Source of the DNA: Strigops habroptila
Taxonomy: Eukaryota > Chordata > Aves > Psittaciformes > Psittacidae
DNA: 64,000 nucleotides
NCBI RefSeq assembly: GCF_004027225.2
Contig: NC_044298.2
Coordinates: 1,179,922 to 1,243,921, forward strand
Direction of reading: 5' to 3'
Shown here: piece after piece, positions 22,700 through 34,001 of the stretch
Layout: every line of letters begins with the position of its first letter
Numbering within the stretch: the stretch's first letter is position 1
The notes under the pieces: generated by a model
The model's input: only the letters and a program-made list of their open reading frames with translations
The model's database searches: none
Told to the model about the DNA's origin: nothing
Translations under genes and position numbers: made by a program

Positions 22700-23688
22700 G
22701 TGTTAATCATAAGTTTCTCATTCCTTTCAAAGATTCAGTGCAAACCCTTTGCTAATTAAACATCTAGCACATTACACACAATGCTGCTCTTAAACCACAA
22801 AGGCATGAATTCCTGCTGCAACCTGCTTCCCTGCTGACGGACACTGAAGGAGAACCTGCAGATGAATCTAGTGCAATGTAAAATACAACTGCTGATTTTT
22901 ATGGCCATCTGCCTATTTGATATACCTTTTTCTCTACATCTTCAGGGGAAACTTGGAAATTTTATGGTTTCTGCTGAGAAAATTTAGCTTAAAGCTTGGT
23001 AGGAAGTAGGAGCATCTTTTTCTTTCTTAGTCTTTCTCTTGTTTTCCAGACATGCGATGTTTACAGGACTGGAGTTCACAGTGGGAGTCAATGCTGCAGT
23101 GCATGCTCTGACTTAGACCCAGTTTTACTTTGCATCAGCCAGTATTTCATTTAGGCAATATGGACTCTTTGGGATTTTCAGAGAAGGTAGAGTTACCTAT
23201 CTCACTCTGTAGTCTCTGTTCAGAACAGGTCAGAAGGAAGATTAAGTATGATGTAGTCCTTCCTCTACTTATACCCGCTTGTTTATGGTGATCAGACCCT
23301 TAGCGATGGGGTCTGCTTCTTGCTCATCAGCCATGAATGAAGCTGAAACTTTGCTTCTTGCTCTTTCAGAATGTGCCTGTGAGGTTCTGAGGCTCAGGGC
23401 CAGTTGTCACAGAGCCAAGAGCTTGGATTAGTGAGAGATGCTGATCTGCACCTTCAACCCCAGACAACTTTTCCAAACCAGCATCTGGATTTGTCTGGCA
23501 GACACAAGGCGTGGGGACTGGAATGCTGAGCTTAGATACACCGCTGCCATTGAAGTGCAATGGGAAGGGTGGGGAACTGTGGAAAGCAGCTCGTTATTAA
23601 AGGTGGGCTTGGGAATGATGCTAAAGATAAGGAGGAGACTAACAGTGGAAAAATACCAAGACACCAGCACATTTTGTGAGCTTTAAGT
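22700..23688. other. Tail-to-tail gap between EDWM-like and the 23.9 kb gene
   Basis: About 1 kb between two converging genes. No reading frame with EDC features, no CR1 and no promoter is recognised. Confidence 0.5.
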
Positions 23689-23694
23689 TTTAAT
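23689..23694 (-). terminator. Poly(A) signal (ATTAAA) of the hybrid gene
   Basis: ATTAAA on the minus strand about 230 bases past the stop; no AATAAA lies nearer. Confidence 0.5.
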
Positions 23695-23920
23695 ATCACA
23701 TCTTTGCTACTGGAGACAGAAGCAAGAAATCAATGGATTCAGACTCCCGCACGTGCGAGGGCAATTCATGTTTCCGTCATGCTAATGCCACTTTGCCTTA
23801 TCAGGAGTGGGGAGAGGTAATACGTGCTGGAGGGAAGGGGCAGGACCTGCCCAAGCTTAGGACTGCATCTTGCAGGGGGAGAGGGGAGAAGTGCAGCCCC
23901 TGTAGGAACTCGTTGTCCCT

Positions 23921-24196
23921 TCACTTCTGCTGCTGCGGGGGCCACTGCACCGGTTGCTTGATCTGTTGTTGCTGCAGGCAGGGAGCAGGAGCCACTGGGA
24001 CCTGCCCGGGCACAGTGACCACGGGGCCCTGGGGAGGGAGGACCACGACCGGCGTCACGTCCTGCACAGCGCTCACTTCATGGCAGATAACCTCCTCAGA
24101 GCCGTGGCAGGACCTCTCCCTGTCGTGGCAGGAGGAACCTCCGCTGTGGCAGGAGCTCTCGGTGTTGTGGCAGCCTCTGTCTCCACGAGAACACAT
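23921..24196 (-). CDS. Small EDC protein: Cys-His front, loricrin-like tail
   Basis: A 91-residue protein. The front (MCSRGDRGCHNTESSCH, then three more Cys-His steps) matches the Cys-His genes to its left. The middle is Val/Pro-rich (VVVLPPQGPVVTVPGQ). The end, QQQQIKQPVQWPPQQQK, resembles the tails of the loricrins to its right, which end in Trp-Pro-Pro and Lys. Clustered Gln and Lys at the end suit transglutaminase cross-linking. The acceptor (cctccctag) is at 24219-24220. The intron (24219-25424, about 1.2 kb) is longer than in most neighbours and holds a CR1 scrap. It might be one of the Gln-motif EDC genes (EDQM) of the literature; I cannot confirm that. It lies between the two families whose parts it shares. 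Confidence 0.85.
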   Translation of the reverse strand: MCSRGDRGCHNTESSCHSGGSSCHDRERSCHGSEEVICHEVSAVQDVTPVVVLPPQGPVVTVPGQVPVAPAPCLQQQQIKQPVQWPPQQQK

Positions 24197-25100
24197 GGTT
24201 CGGTTGGGGTAGTCAACCCTAGGGAGGAAAGACCTTTGTCATTAGGTGCATGAAGGGCAGCGTGTTTTCCTCACTCTGCTTTGGCTTTTCCTTGATGTGT
24301 TTTTGAGCCTGCTGGGGCTTGTCAGGATTTGCCTGTCTGCCTGTCCCATTGCCCCAGCTTGGAGCTTTGTTCCCACAGTGCTGGACCAGCCCACACCACC
24401 TCAACCCCCCATGACCCCCCCAGCAGCCCTGATCTCCATCTCTCCCAGGCTCCATGAGCCGTTTCCCTGCTCTCCTTTGCCACATCCCATAAGCACCCAT
24501 GCAAGACACCCTGGGATTATCTCAGGCTGTGTAACGGAGGAGCAGATGAGCTGTGGGCTGCCAGTTTATGCTACACTGACAAAAGACATATTGGCAAGGG
24601 CCTGAAAAACTCACAGCCTAAAGGGGCCCTGGCACAGACAGTGATTTTATACCAGGACTGGTAGTATCAGAGCCTTGGCAAAATACACTTGCAAAGCCAT
24701 GTGCTCAAAATGAAGATACTCCTCTGCCTTCTTCCCTTCTTGTGTCCTCTCCTCCCTCTGTGCCCTGTAGACCCAATTTCCTGAGGTACGAGCAGCTAAA
24801 CCCTCTTCTGAAAAGATTTGAGATTTCAAGGAGGCAGAAGGCATTCAGATGCAGGTAGCTGAGCTGAAGGCTGTTCATACTGCTCCTTCCTCTCATCATT
24901 TAAATCTGCCTTCTGAGTTCTTTCTTAAAGTTCTTCAAGGACAGCTTAATATTTTCAGTTCCTGAAGATTTCCATTTTCCAAAGGAGTTCAATAAAGGAG
25001 TCAGACTTGTAAGTGCAATTAAAATTCCTAGTTTAAACCCAAGGTTTCTTATGAAAGATCAGCCTGCTGTCTCCCATTCATTCCCAAATCCCATTCTTTA

Positions 25101-25150
25101 TAGAATCACAATATCATAAAATGGTTAGGGTTGGAAAGGACCTTAAAACC
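25101..25150 (-). repeat. CR1 scrap in the intron of the hybrid gene
   Basis: About 50 bases: tagaatcacaatatcataaa followed by atggttagggttggaaagga, the CR1 3' terminus in reverse. Confidence 0.7.
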
Positions 25151-25424
25151 TTTCCTTTCTTATTTCCAGTTTGTCTTTTGGAAACTAGGAATCCTGAGCA
25201 CTGAAGTAATCCAAATATGTCTACATGGGATAAGAACAATACATTTTGCATAATAAATAAGCAGTCTTAAAACCAATTTTGATAGCACAAAATTGCCCCA
25301 GCAAGAACTTGGCTCCCAATAATCCCAGCACCTGCAGACAGACCTGTCTGTTTAAGAGGATAAATCAGCTCAGCTCAGCAAATTATCATAGGAAGGAAAT
25401 GTTAGCAGTGGAATAGCAACTCAC

Positions 25425-25500
25425 CTTGGCTGTGAAGGCTCTGCAGAAGGAGAGAAGCTGAGAGAATGAGTTGCTCTCCCATCCGAGAACTTTTATACAG
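25425..25500 (-). promoter_or_regulatory. Promoter and exon 1 of the hybrid gene
   Basis: TATAAAA at 25491-25497 on the minus strand and exon 1 ending at 25425 with donor CAAG|GTGAGT. The shared upstream block is hard to recognise here (cctgaaaatgcaataa at about 25515). Confidence 0.68.
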
Positions 25501-25983
25501 TTCCTAACTCCCTTCCTGAAAATGCAATAAACCCCTGAGGAAAAATGACCAACATATTTACAAAACAGCCCCACCCCTAATTATCCCCCATCTTCAAAAG
25601 CTTATTCAACCTGGTTTCTTTGATTGACTTGTCATACAGTAGATTGTCTTCCTTGTGTTACACAGCTTTAATTGCAACCCTGCCCCATGCAGGTTGTAAT
25701 GCACGAAGAGTGAAAACCGTGTGGGTGGTTTGACTGTCTCACTGTCATGCCAGGATGAGTTTGAGGTTGCAAAATGGGTGGCAAAGGTAGTGCTTTTTTG
25801 GGTTTCTGTCCTCCTGAAACCTCTTGCTCAAAGTCTGTAAGGGAGGAGAGGTCACAATGACCAGTCACCTCTAAATGCTCTTGGCAGGACTGGGTCTTGC
25901 ACAGTGGACAAGAGGCACCACTTTCAGGTCCTTGCCGTAGAAATTGGTGAGTTTTTAGGTGATTTTTTATGTTGATGCTGGAG

Positions 25984-26288
25984 TGGGACTCTTCATCAGG
26001 GACTATAGTGATAGGAAATGGGGTGATGGGTTCAAGCTGGAACAGGGGAAGTTGAGATTGGATATAAGGCAGAAGTTCTTCCCTGTGAGGGTGCTGAGGC
26101 ACTGGCCTCACCAGGTTGCCCAGAGAAGCTGTGGCTGCCCCATCCCTGGCAGTGTTCAAGGCTAGGTTGGATGGGGCTTGGAGCAACCTGCTCTAGTGGA
26201 AGGTGTCCCTGCCTGTGGCAGGGGTTTGGAACTAGGTGAGCTTTAAGGCCCCTTCCCACCCAAACCATTCTGTGATTCAGATTCTATG
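25984..26288 (+). repeat. CR1 LINE fragment
   Basis: From the gactcttcatcagggactat region through the gtggctgccccatccctggc block to the terminal attctatg. Confidence 0.92.
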
Positions 26289-27557
26289 TCCTCTGAAAGC
26301 ATATTTAAAGTTGTCTTCACCCTGTAAGACATCTGCAGGTGCCAGAAGCTTAGCAGCCAAGAGTCCCCCCTCGATCTCTGCTCTCTGACTATGTCATTGC
26401 CCAGAGCAATAAAAGCAGGATAATGAAGCCTGTGGCGACTGTGGCTGGCTCCAAGAGCTACAACTGGAAAGTGACCTGGCAAGGCGAAGTAGCGGTACAG
26501 GCCACTTTTGGATGTCTTAGCATATTCCTGTGAATACCTCCCAGTGCAGTTTCTCTACCTGTGTCCATCCACTTCATGTCTGATTTTACAGCCATTTCAC
26601 TGATATTGACATAATTACCCCTGATTTTCATTGCTGGCCAACACCAAAAAGCCTTGATCATAATAGCTCTTTTAAAATGTCTGGTTTTCTACTATTTTAA
26701 TTGTTTTTTCATTTGCCTGCCTCTGAAGCAGCCGTTGTTTGTGATGGGAAATATGTGCATACAGAACCCTCTTGAGCAAACCTTGCACCCATGAGTAAGC
26801 TATGAGTAAAGCACTAGCTCAGAGACCACGTCCCTGAGCTGACCATGCATCTCGAGCTCACCCAGCTCTTCCCTAGGGCAGGACGGGTGCACCCTGGATG
26901 CAGTGCAGCGCACTGGCCCTGGTGCAATCAGCTGTGCAACCCTGTCTTTGCAACAGCCCCAGTTTCTCTTTTCTCTCCCATTAGTAACTTGACTTACAAT
27001 TTTCACCCTGTGTTTTCACTCATTTTGCACCTAACTCCTTCTGCAAGCATGGGAGTCAAGGTTTTGTTGGGCAGAGATTGACTGAACATCTGAAGCAGAG
27101 GGGTGGCTCCCACTTGCTATCTCCAAACAATTTCTTTAGCTTCTATCCAGAGGCACCAGTTTTGGCTTTCATCAAGAAGCCAGATTCGTGTTTACCATTC
27201 AACCTGCCTGTTTACTAACAGCCAAAGCAGAGGAGTCCATGGCTTTTGCAAGCTCCAACACGCTCGTGGACAGGAGTCCTGTGTTATCACAGTTCGTCAT
27301 CCACGAAGAACGATGTTGCGCAATAAGTGAGGAGGAAATCTACATGTACAGATACGCATGTGTATCCTGTGTGTAAAATCCAGCCTCTGCCTGCTCCCAC
27401 CCTCATGCTGGAGATGAGCTGTAGCCACCCTAGCGTGCAGAAGAATGGGATGAAGAGTGGGATGCAGAAGAAGAAGAGTGGGATGCAGCCCCAGTTCCTT
27501 GTGTTCAAGCTCTGGGTGCAAGAGCATCCTCCTTCTCCCTGGGTCTATTATACTATT

Positions 27558-27750
27558 ATAGAATCACAGACTGGTTTGAGTTGAAGGGACCTTAAATCTC
27601 ATCCAGTTCCAACCCCCTGCTACGGGCAGGGACACCTTTCACTAGTGCAGGTTGCTCCCTGTGTCCAACCCGGCCTTGAACACTGCCAGGGATGGGGCAG
27701 CCACAGCTTCTCTGGGCATCCTGTGCCAGCATCTCACCACCCTCACAATT
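27558..27750 (-). repeat. CR1 LINE fragment
   Basis: Reversed CR1 3' end, from tatagaatcacagactggtt to ctcaccaccctcac. Confidence 0.9.
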
Positions 27751-29082
27751 GTATCATTGAGTTCAGTCAACATTTAAGCTTCTGGAATGCTTTTTGATAC
27801 AAGCCTCAAAGAACCAGCCAGATGGGACAATGAATAAGGAATGTATTTTTAAAGTGTTTTCTATTTTTGGGATTTTTTTTGTCAATTAGTTGAATAGACA
27901 AGAAGTTTTTAGATACTCCAGACTCTAATCAGTGTTCTGGAAGCCTCTTGGAAGTTGTTTGAGTTCCTTCACTACCTTTGGTGCTATCAGATAAAGTAGG
28001 GAAAATAACAGGAATCAATAATGAAGTGGTAGGTTTTAGAAATACAAGTGGATGCAAATAAATAGTATCACGGACTAATTTTAGAATGGAATTTAATATG
28101 GCTGGTGACAAAACCTTGTGTAACGTTTCCTGTGCCACAGGCTTGCAACATTTTACAGCATGAATGATACCCGCTGTGGCACCAAACACGTGGCTGGAGC
28201 TCAGAGGATTTTGGGTTTTGGAAGCTGTGGTGTTTTACAAAAATCAGAGCAAAGTTTTCTGGGTTTTTATTGAGCTGAAAGGGTCAAAATCCCTTTCACA
28301 GGTGGGTGAAAAATATTATACAATGTAATTTTGTCCTCATTAGTGTCCCTTTTAAATGGGCACAGCTCTAGGGGTGGGTCTTTCCCTTCATTACCAATAT
28401 TCGGAGGAGTCTAAAAACCCCACAGAAGAGTCCCGGAACACAAAATGTTTGGCAAATACCATGTAACAGCCAGCACTGCATGTTCAAGCCTTCCCCGTGT
28501 GTCCCATCAGCACAGCACAGAGGAACCATCTTCTCCCTGTGCCTAATTTAGGGCCTGGTCCTATCAAATGAAGCAGGTTAATGCGAAGAAGCGAACGAGC
28601 TTGTTTGAGTTGCCTCATCTGGTGCAAGCAGAAGGTTTACATGCTCTTGGCTTACAACATCACCTGCAATCTCTCTGGGCCAGGAGTCTGGCGTGTAATT
28701 GTTTCCAAGTAAACAACTCTGCACTCCCAAGGTCACGCTGTAAATAACAATCAGTTGGAAATCACCTGGGTATTTTGCATATCTCCTTAATGTAGCTCGT
28801 GGAGTCTGGCCATGGAGAGGGTCTCAGCAGGGCACAGCATTTCCATTTGATGGGAACAGCATGGGGGAAGCACTGAGTTCAGCAAGAGCAAAACTAAAAA
28901 CCTTCTCTCGCTATTGAAAATGGTTTAATTCTATTAAAATAGATACTACATTTGAGTATGGTTGTAAAATATATATCAAAAATGCTTAGGGATAAATCTT
29001 GTTAAGTGGACTTAGCAAGTATCTGGATTTTGAGTGGAGCCAGGAATAAAAGGAATCATTCAGTTCCCACAGACTATGAAGT

Positions 29083-29088
29083 TTTATT
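29083..29088 (-). terminator. Poly(A) signal of the 29.3 kb loricrin-like gene
   Basis: AATAAA on the minus strand about 215 bases past the stop. Confidence 0.65.
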
Positions 29089-29299
29089 TTCCAACCCACG
29101 AGCCAAAGGAGATGGAAAGAAGAATCTTTCCCTGTCACCAAAGCACAAGTCACTTTTCCCAGCAGCACTTGCAGCAATGTTTCTAGCACAGCCCAATGTG
29201 GGGAATGCAAAGCTCACTGACTGTAATAACACAGTTGGGTTTGTGCATTGTGGCACATCCAGGGCACTTTTGCTTGAGCAGGGGTGGCTGCTGGGTCCG

Positions 29300-29944
29300 T
29301 CACTTCTTCTGGCTGGGGGGCCAGTGGTTGCTCTGCTTGCTCTGCTGGGCCTCAATGTCGGGAACCACCACGGGGCATTTCTGCTGCACGGCCTGGGAGG
29401 ACCCAGCTCCTCCAAAGCCGAGCTCTGAGCCTGAGTATCCCCCCGTGCCATAGCTCGATCCCCTGCTATAGTGCCCTGATCCACCACCTGCCCCTGGGAT
29501 GCATCTTGGTGATGCGTCATATCCATATCCAGAACCTTCTCCTGCAGTGATGCCCAATCTCTCACTGCGGCAGCCGGATCCTCCACCACCCCCTGAGCTG
29601 CCAATGATGTTCCGGCATGAGTCCTCACTGCTGTACCCTATTCCTCGCCCAGCACCATAGACAGGGACTGTCCCCCCTGCAACGCCCCAGCCAGCTGTCC
29701 CCCCACTATCACCACTGGATATTACAACAGATCCATCACTGCTGCATCTGTACCCTCCTGATACGCTGTAGGTGGATGATGTTGGCATAGGCTCGAAGGA
29801 TGAAGCTCCCGGGCTGTACATGACTGAGCCTTCCCCACCACAGAAGAAGGAGCCATGACCCTGGATGCTTGGGAAGCCCCCACAGCTGCTGTGGTGGGAG
29901 GAGATCTCATTGCCGTAGCCCCTGTTCCTCCGGCCACATCTCAT
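29300..29944 (-). CDS. Divergent loricrin-like protein
   Basis: A 214-residue Gly/Ser/Tyr-rich protein. The front is MRCGRRNRGYGNE, not MCSR. The middle has short Gly/Ser loops (IIGSSGGGGGSG, GSGYGYD, GTGGYSGSELGFGG) without a long tandem repeat. The tail QQKCPVVVPDIEAQQSKQ, then WPPSQKK, is clearly homologous to the tails of the two long loricrins. In loricrins such Gln/Lys ends are transglutaminase targets and the glycine loops give flexibility to the cornified envelope. The acceptor (ctctttcag) is at 29969 and the intron is 29969-30745. It is the leftmost and shortest of four neighbouring loricrin-type genes. Chicken is reported to have several loricrin genes; which one this matches is unknown. 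Confidence 0.85.
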   Translation of the reverse strand: MRCGRRNRGYGNEISSHHSSCGGFPSIQGHGSFFCGGEGSVMYSPGASSFEPMPTSSTYSVSGGYRCSSDGSVVISSGDSGGTAGWGVAGGTVPVYGAGRGIGYSSEDSCRNIIGSSGGGGGSGCRSERLGITAGEGSGYGYDASPRCIPGAGGGSGHYSRGSSYGTGGYSGSELGFGGAGSSQAVQQKCPVVVPDIEAQQSKQSNHWPPSQKK

Positions 29945-30745
29945 TCTCCCTCGGAGATAGTGGTAAATCTGAAAGAGGAAATAAAACCAAAACTCAAACT
30001 TGCACCATTTTGCTTCATGGCATGTGGGGAGGTTTCAGGTGGTATGGTCAGAAGAGCTGGGATTGGGCCTGGGGTAATGCCAGGCTTCAAAACTTCTGCC
30101 TAGCTGTTCTTCAAATGCAAGAGTGTTTGACTCTTACTTGCAGAGCTTTTCTCTTTCTTATCTCCAGGGTGTATTTCCAGAGGAATCAAAATCTGAAATA
30201 TATTCTTTTAACATCTGATAACTGCCACGGTTTTCCCCACTCATCTTCATGAGCTGTAACCCCAGAGCTGTAAAAATAGCAAGGATTAGTCTTGCTTCTG
30301 TTTCTAAACTGTTGCAAGAATGGTGGATCCAAATTTCCACGCAAGATGACATTACTGGCTGTATTATTGCCATCATTGCAAATCGTCACCAAAAGTCTTT
30401 TGCTTAAAGCAACCAGCACAAAAAAGTATGTTTTATATCAAGAATGTGCCCTGCACATTGCAAACACATTCAAAACTGTAAAGACAATGCAGTCACCACA
30501 TGCTGGTCCAATTACAGACTCAGCTGAGTTTTTAGTCTCTTTCAGCCCTGTGACCTGGCTTCACCTTGCTTCCTAGCGATCTGATCCACACCAAAGCAAG
30601 AAACTGTAGAGATCCTGAGACCCTTGTTATGGATTGTCAGGCAGCATGGGCACTGCTGCAAGCATGTGTTAAGATCTTGGGTGAAGCTATCTCCTGTGAA
30701 TATGGAATAGTAAAGACTCAGAAAAGAGCAAAAGAGCAGACTTAC

Positions 30746-30882
30746 CCTTCTCAGCCATTGGAAACACATTTAGAAGCTAAAAGTCGACTGAATGAGGAGC
30801 TTTATCACACAGGAGCTTTTATATGGCGTTTAGCGTATATGGGAAGTGAGACACACTGAGGAATGGCAAGGATTTATTTACC
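30746..30882 (-). promoter_or_regulatory. Promoter and exon 1 of the 29.3 kb loricrin-like gene
   Basis: TATAAAA at 30817-30823 on the minus strand. The start-site word CTCATTCA lies near 30789-30797, and exon 1 ends at 30746 with donor GGTAAGT. Upstream are the shared block ggaagtgagacac...ggcaa (30842-30869) and GGTAAATAAA (30873-30882), a forkhead-like word. Confidence 0.75.
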
Positions 30883-32535
30883 AAACTCTGATTTCAGTGT
30901 TTGCTTTGACTCATAACATCTGATCAATATCTTTCCTTCACACTGCTTGTTGAGTTGCATGAGGCAGTAATTGCTACTTCTGCTTAATGATCCTATTCCT
31001 GTGCTCCTGCCCTGATCTACGGAGGACCGCTTTGGCCCGCAATGAGGTGGTGATGCTGGGGGAAACCAGAGAAGGTGGGTGAGAGGGTGAGTGTAGGGAA
31101 ATGCTGAGCAAGAGTGTGGGGCAGAGGGTGGTGGTGATCAGGTCCTACTCAGTGAAGGGCAGGGAGGCTTGTTCAGCAGTGCTTGGGGCATCGCTTAAGA
31201 TAGTGATCAGCAGGTACCCATGAGAGTGGAAGGCAAATGCTCAGAAGGCATCTGGTGGTGCAACACAGCACGTGGATCCCTCCAGCATCTCACTGGTGGC
31301 TCCAGTGGGAGATTTTCTGAGGAAGACATTTGCATCCAAACCAGAAGCTCATCAGAATTTTGCAAGGTTGTTAGAGATACTCTGAGAAAGCTTAGAGGCC
31401 CTGGGGAGAATTGCGGAGGTGTAAATGTCCTAACGTTTAAACCCACTGTGTCTGGATTACTCTAATGAAGGATTATGCCTCCAAATGCTTTCCTTCCTCA
31501 TTTTTGTATTCTATGTCCTTCCTCTGGCTTGGAAAGAGCACCAAGCACCAGGGAGGCTGCTCTGAAGGGCTGCAGGGGATATGTGCTGTGGCCACACTGG
31601 TAGTGCTTCCTTGCCTGATGTTTTCACCGCAACCTGTTGTGCTCCAGCGTGGGCCCACAGCATGGCTTTTGGGCTGGACTAGGTCTTTTCAGCTCTTCTG
31701 TGGGGACAGTGAGTCCCAGAACTGGCAAAAGGCCATGTCTAGGCCACATTTACCAGGCAGAAAGCCATGCAAGGAGGTGGTGGTGCTGCCCTTGGCATTT
31801 CAAGGCAGATTTCAAAAGCTTGGGCAAGGAGAGATTTATGGCCCGGAGGCATGATTTGGAGCGTGTTGAGCTGCTTGAGGGACTTGCTGCTGGTTCTATG
31901 TCCTTCTGCCTGGCCTAGGGCTGATTTGCCTGACTCAGTGTGTTGAGACTTGCCCTCTGGGTAGAGATGTTCTGAGGTCTGCAATGCTCAAGGGAAGGGG
32001 AATATGGCAGGGACATGGACATTGGCTTGGTGTTCTTAACCACCCCAGGCAGCAAGAGCTGCTGTTGGGGGTCGGCCCTGATCCCTGCTTTTCAAGACTG
32101 AGCGTCGTGGGCTTGGTCATGTCTCCCAGCAGCACTTCATTGGTCATTGGGTGCTGGTACCTCAGAGAACATAGAACCATGATCTGGGATGGAGCTTCAC
32201 CATGCCCAGGCACCAAAGGGATGTTGGCTGCTGTGGTCGTTTGACTTTTAAGGCTGTGCTGTTACACTGTCATGGAGCCCCCAGTGAAGGGGGAAACTCT
32301 CCAGGGCTATAAACTGGATGGCTTTAGAGCTGTATCAACAGCAATGCCTTATTGAACCCATCATGTCCCTGCCCATGTCAGGGGGGGTGGGACTAGATGA
32401 TTTTAGGGTCCTTTCTAACTGTTCTATGATTCTATTCTGTGTTCTTTACAGAGGGGAGTGAAATGTCTTCTCTAGCTTCCAAGAACATAAGAAGAAAGAA
32501 ACTTCCTCCAAAGGCACTGTTGAGACAGTATTACA
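30883..32535. other. Intergenic between the first two loricrin-type genes
   Basis: It holds one CR1 end (32362-32438). The 129-residue frame at 31465-31854 (plus) has ordinary composition, no promoter and no splice context, so it is not called. Confidence 0.5.
32362..32438 (+). repeat. Short CR1 3' end
   Basis: catgtccctgcccatgtcag through to ctatgattctattctg, plus orientation. Confidence 0.85.
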
Positions 32536-32541
32536 TTTATT
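32536..32541 (-). terminator. Poly(A) signal of loricrin (32.8 kb)
   Basis: AATAAA on the minus strand about 235 bases past the stop. Confidence 0.65.
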
Positions 32542-32774
32542 AGATATAAAATGTGCTCTTTGGAAAAGCAGCAGAACCATATCAAAGGGATTGTAACACA
32601 AGCAGGAAGGCACCAGGCTGTTGATCCTGGACTTCACAGCGCAGGGATCATCAAGGGAAGAGAAGAGGAGAGGACATGGAAAGGAGCAGGCAAACAGAGC
32701 CAGGTCTGGAGGTACAAAGGCAACATGACAGAGTCAGGGCTGTTCTTGCTGAGTGCCAAGGCTGCCTGTGACTG

Positions 32775-34001
32775 TTACTTGTGGTAGCGGGGGGGCCAGT
32801 GGCAGACCTGCTTGGTCTGATGGGACACAATGTGAGGAATGACAATAGGGCATTTCTGCTGCGAAGACTGGTAGGACCCTCCTCTGCCACCTCCAGAGCT
32901 GATGACGATTGTCTGGCCTGAGGAACCGCCACTGTATCCTCCACTGCAGCATCCAGATGAACCTCCTCCTCCACCACCTGAGCTGATAATGATCTTCTGG
33001 CCAGATCCCCCACTAGATCCACCACTGTAGCCTCCTCCCATGCCGTAGCTTAAGGAGCCCCCACTGCAGCATCCAGAGTATCCTCCACTACCTCCACCTC
33101 CAATGATGCTCTTTGACCCTGAATACCCACCACTGGATCCCCCACTACAGCCTCCAGAGTATCCTCCACTACCTCCACCTCCAATGATGCTCTTTGATCC
33201 TGAATACCCACCACTGGGTCCTCCACTACAGCCTCCAGAGTATCCTCCACTACCTCCCCCTCCAATGATGCTCTTTGATCCTGAATACCCACCACTGGGT
33301 CCTCCACTACAGCCTCCAGAGTATCCTCCACTACCTCCACCTCCAATGATGCTCTTTGATCCTGAATACCCACCACTGGATCCTCCACTACAGCCTCCAG
33401 AGTATCCCCCACTACCTCCACCTCCAATGATGCTCTTTGATCCTGAATACCCACCACTGGATCCTCCACTACAGCCTCCAGAGTATCCCCCACTACCTCC
33501 ACCTCCAATGATGCTCTTTGATCCTGAATACCCACCACTGGATCCTCCACTACAGCCTCCAGAGTATCCTCCACTACCTCCCCCTCCAATGATGCTCTTT
33601 GATCCTGAATACCCACCACTGGATCCTCCTCCCATGCCATAGCTGGATCCTCCACTGCAGCATCCAGAGGATCCTCCACCACCTCCACCTCCAATGATGA
33701 TCTTGCCCCCTGAAAACCCACCACTGGATCCCCCACTGCAGCCTCCTCCTCCCCCACCTGAGCTAACAATAATCTTCTGGCCAGATCCCCCACTGGATCC
33801 ACCACGGTAGCCTCCTCCCATGCTGTAGCCTGAGGCGCCCCCACTGCAGCAGGATCCACCTCCTCCACCTCCAGAGCTGACAATGATCTTGCCACCGTCG
33901 TAGCTTCCTGAGCCCTCACAGCAGGAGGAGCCACCGCTGTAGCACCCACTGGACTGGAAGGACATTCCATGGCAGCCTCCAGAGCTCTGTCTGGAGCACA
34001 T
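32775..34001 (-). CDS. LOR: Loricrin (408 residues)
   Basis: A Gly/Ser/Cys-rich protein of loricrin type. Residues 1-30 (MCSRQSSGGCHG) share MCSR and Cys-His with the small genes to the left. The body holds Gly/Ser loops broken by KIIV or KIII steps and seven tandem 27-residue units with SKSIIGGGG and YSGGCSGG. The tail QQKCPIVIPHIVSHQTKQ, then WPPRYHK, supplies Gln and Lys for transglutaminase cross-links. Loricrin is a main component of the cornified envelope. The acceptor (ttttttcag) is at 34017-34018, and the leader GGTCCCTGATCAAAG is identical to that of the neighbour at 37.3 kb. The intron is 34017-34564. The gene and its neighbour look like a fairly recent duplication. The repeat number may be polymorphic or misassembled. 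Confidence 0.93.
   Translation of the reverse strand: MCSRQSSGGCHGMSFQSSGCYSGGSSCCEGSGSYDGGKIIVSSGGGGGGSCCSGGASGYSMGGGYRGGSSGGSGQKIIVSSGGGGGGCSGGSSGGFSGGKIIIGGGGGGGSSGCCSGGSSYGMGGGSSGGYSGSKSIIGGGGSGGYSGGCSGGSSGGYSGSKSIIGGGGSGGYSGGCSGGSSGGYSGSKSIIGGGGSGGYSGGCSGGSSGGYSGSKSIIGGGGSGGYSGGCSGGPSGGYSGSKSIIGGGGSGGYSGGCSGGPSGGYSGSKSIIGGGGSGGYSGGCSGGSSGGYSGSKSIIGGGGSGGYSGCCSGGSLSYGMGGGYSGGSSGGSGQKIIISSGGGGGGSSGCCSGGYSGGSSGQTIVISSGGGRGGSYQSSQQKCPIVIPHIVSHQTKQVCHWPPRYHK
33076..33642 (-). repeat. 81-base coding tandem array in loricrin, seven units
   Basis: The marker tgatgctctttga recurs at 33105 and every 81 bases up to 33591, giving seven in-frame units of 27 residues with few mismatches. Near-identity points to recent expansion or ongoing homogenisation. 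Confidence 0.93.

Larger units (their letters stand above)
25501..29082. other. Intergenic, CR1 pieces, no gene
   Basis: About 3.6 kb with two CR1 fragments (25984-26288 plus; 27558-27750 minus). Frames over the first lie in the repeat. None of the remaining frames has EDC composition or splice signals. Confidence 0.5.

Noticed and set aside
24609-24651. TATAAAA and GTGAGT inside the intron of the hybrid gene
   Set aside because: Only about 30 bases separate box and donor, leaving no room for an exon.
31465-31854. 129-codon plus-strand frame between loricrin-type genes
   Set aside because: No supporting signals; composition not EDC-like.
33103-33642. Proline-rich plus-strand frame over a loricrin
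   Set aside because: Antisense of the Gly/Ser repeat; no promoter or splice signals.
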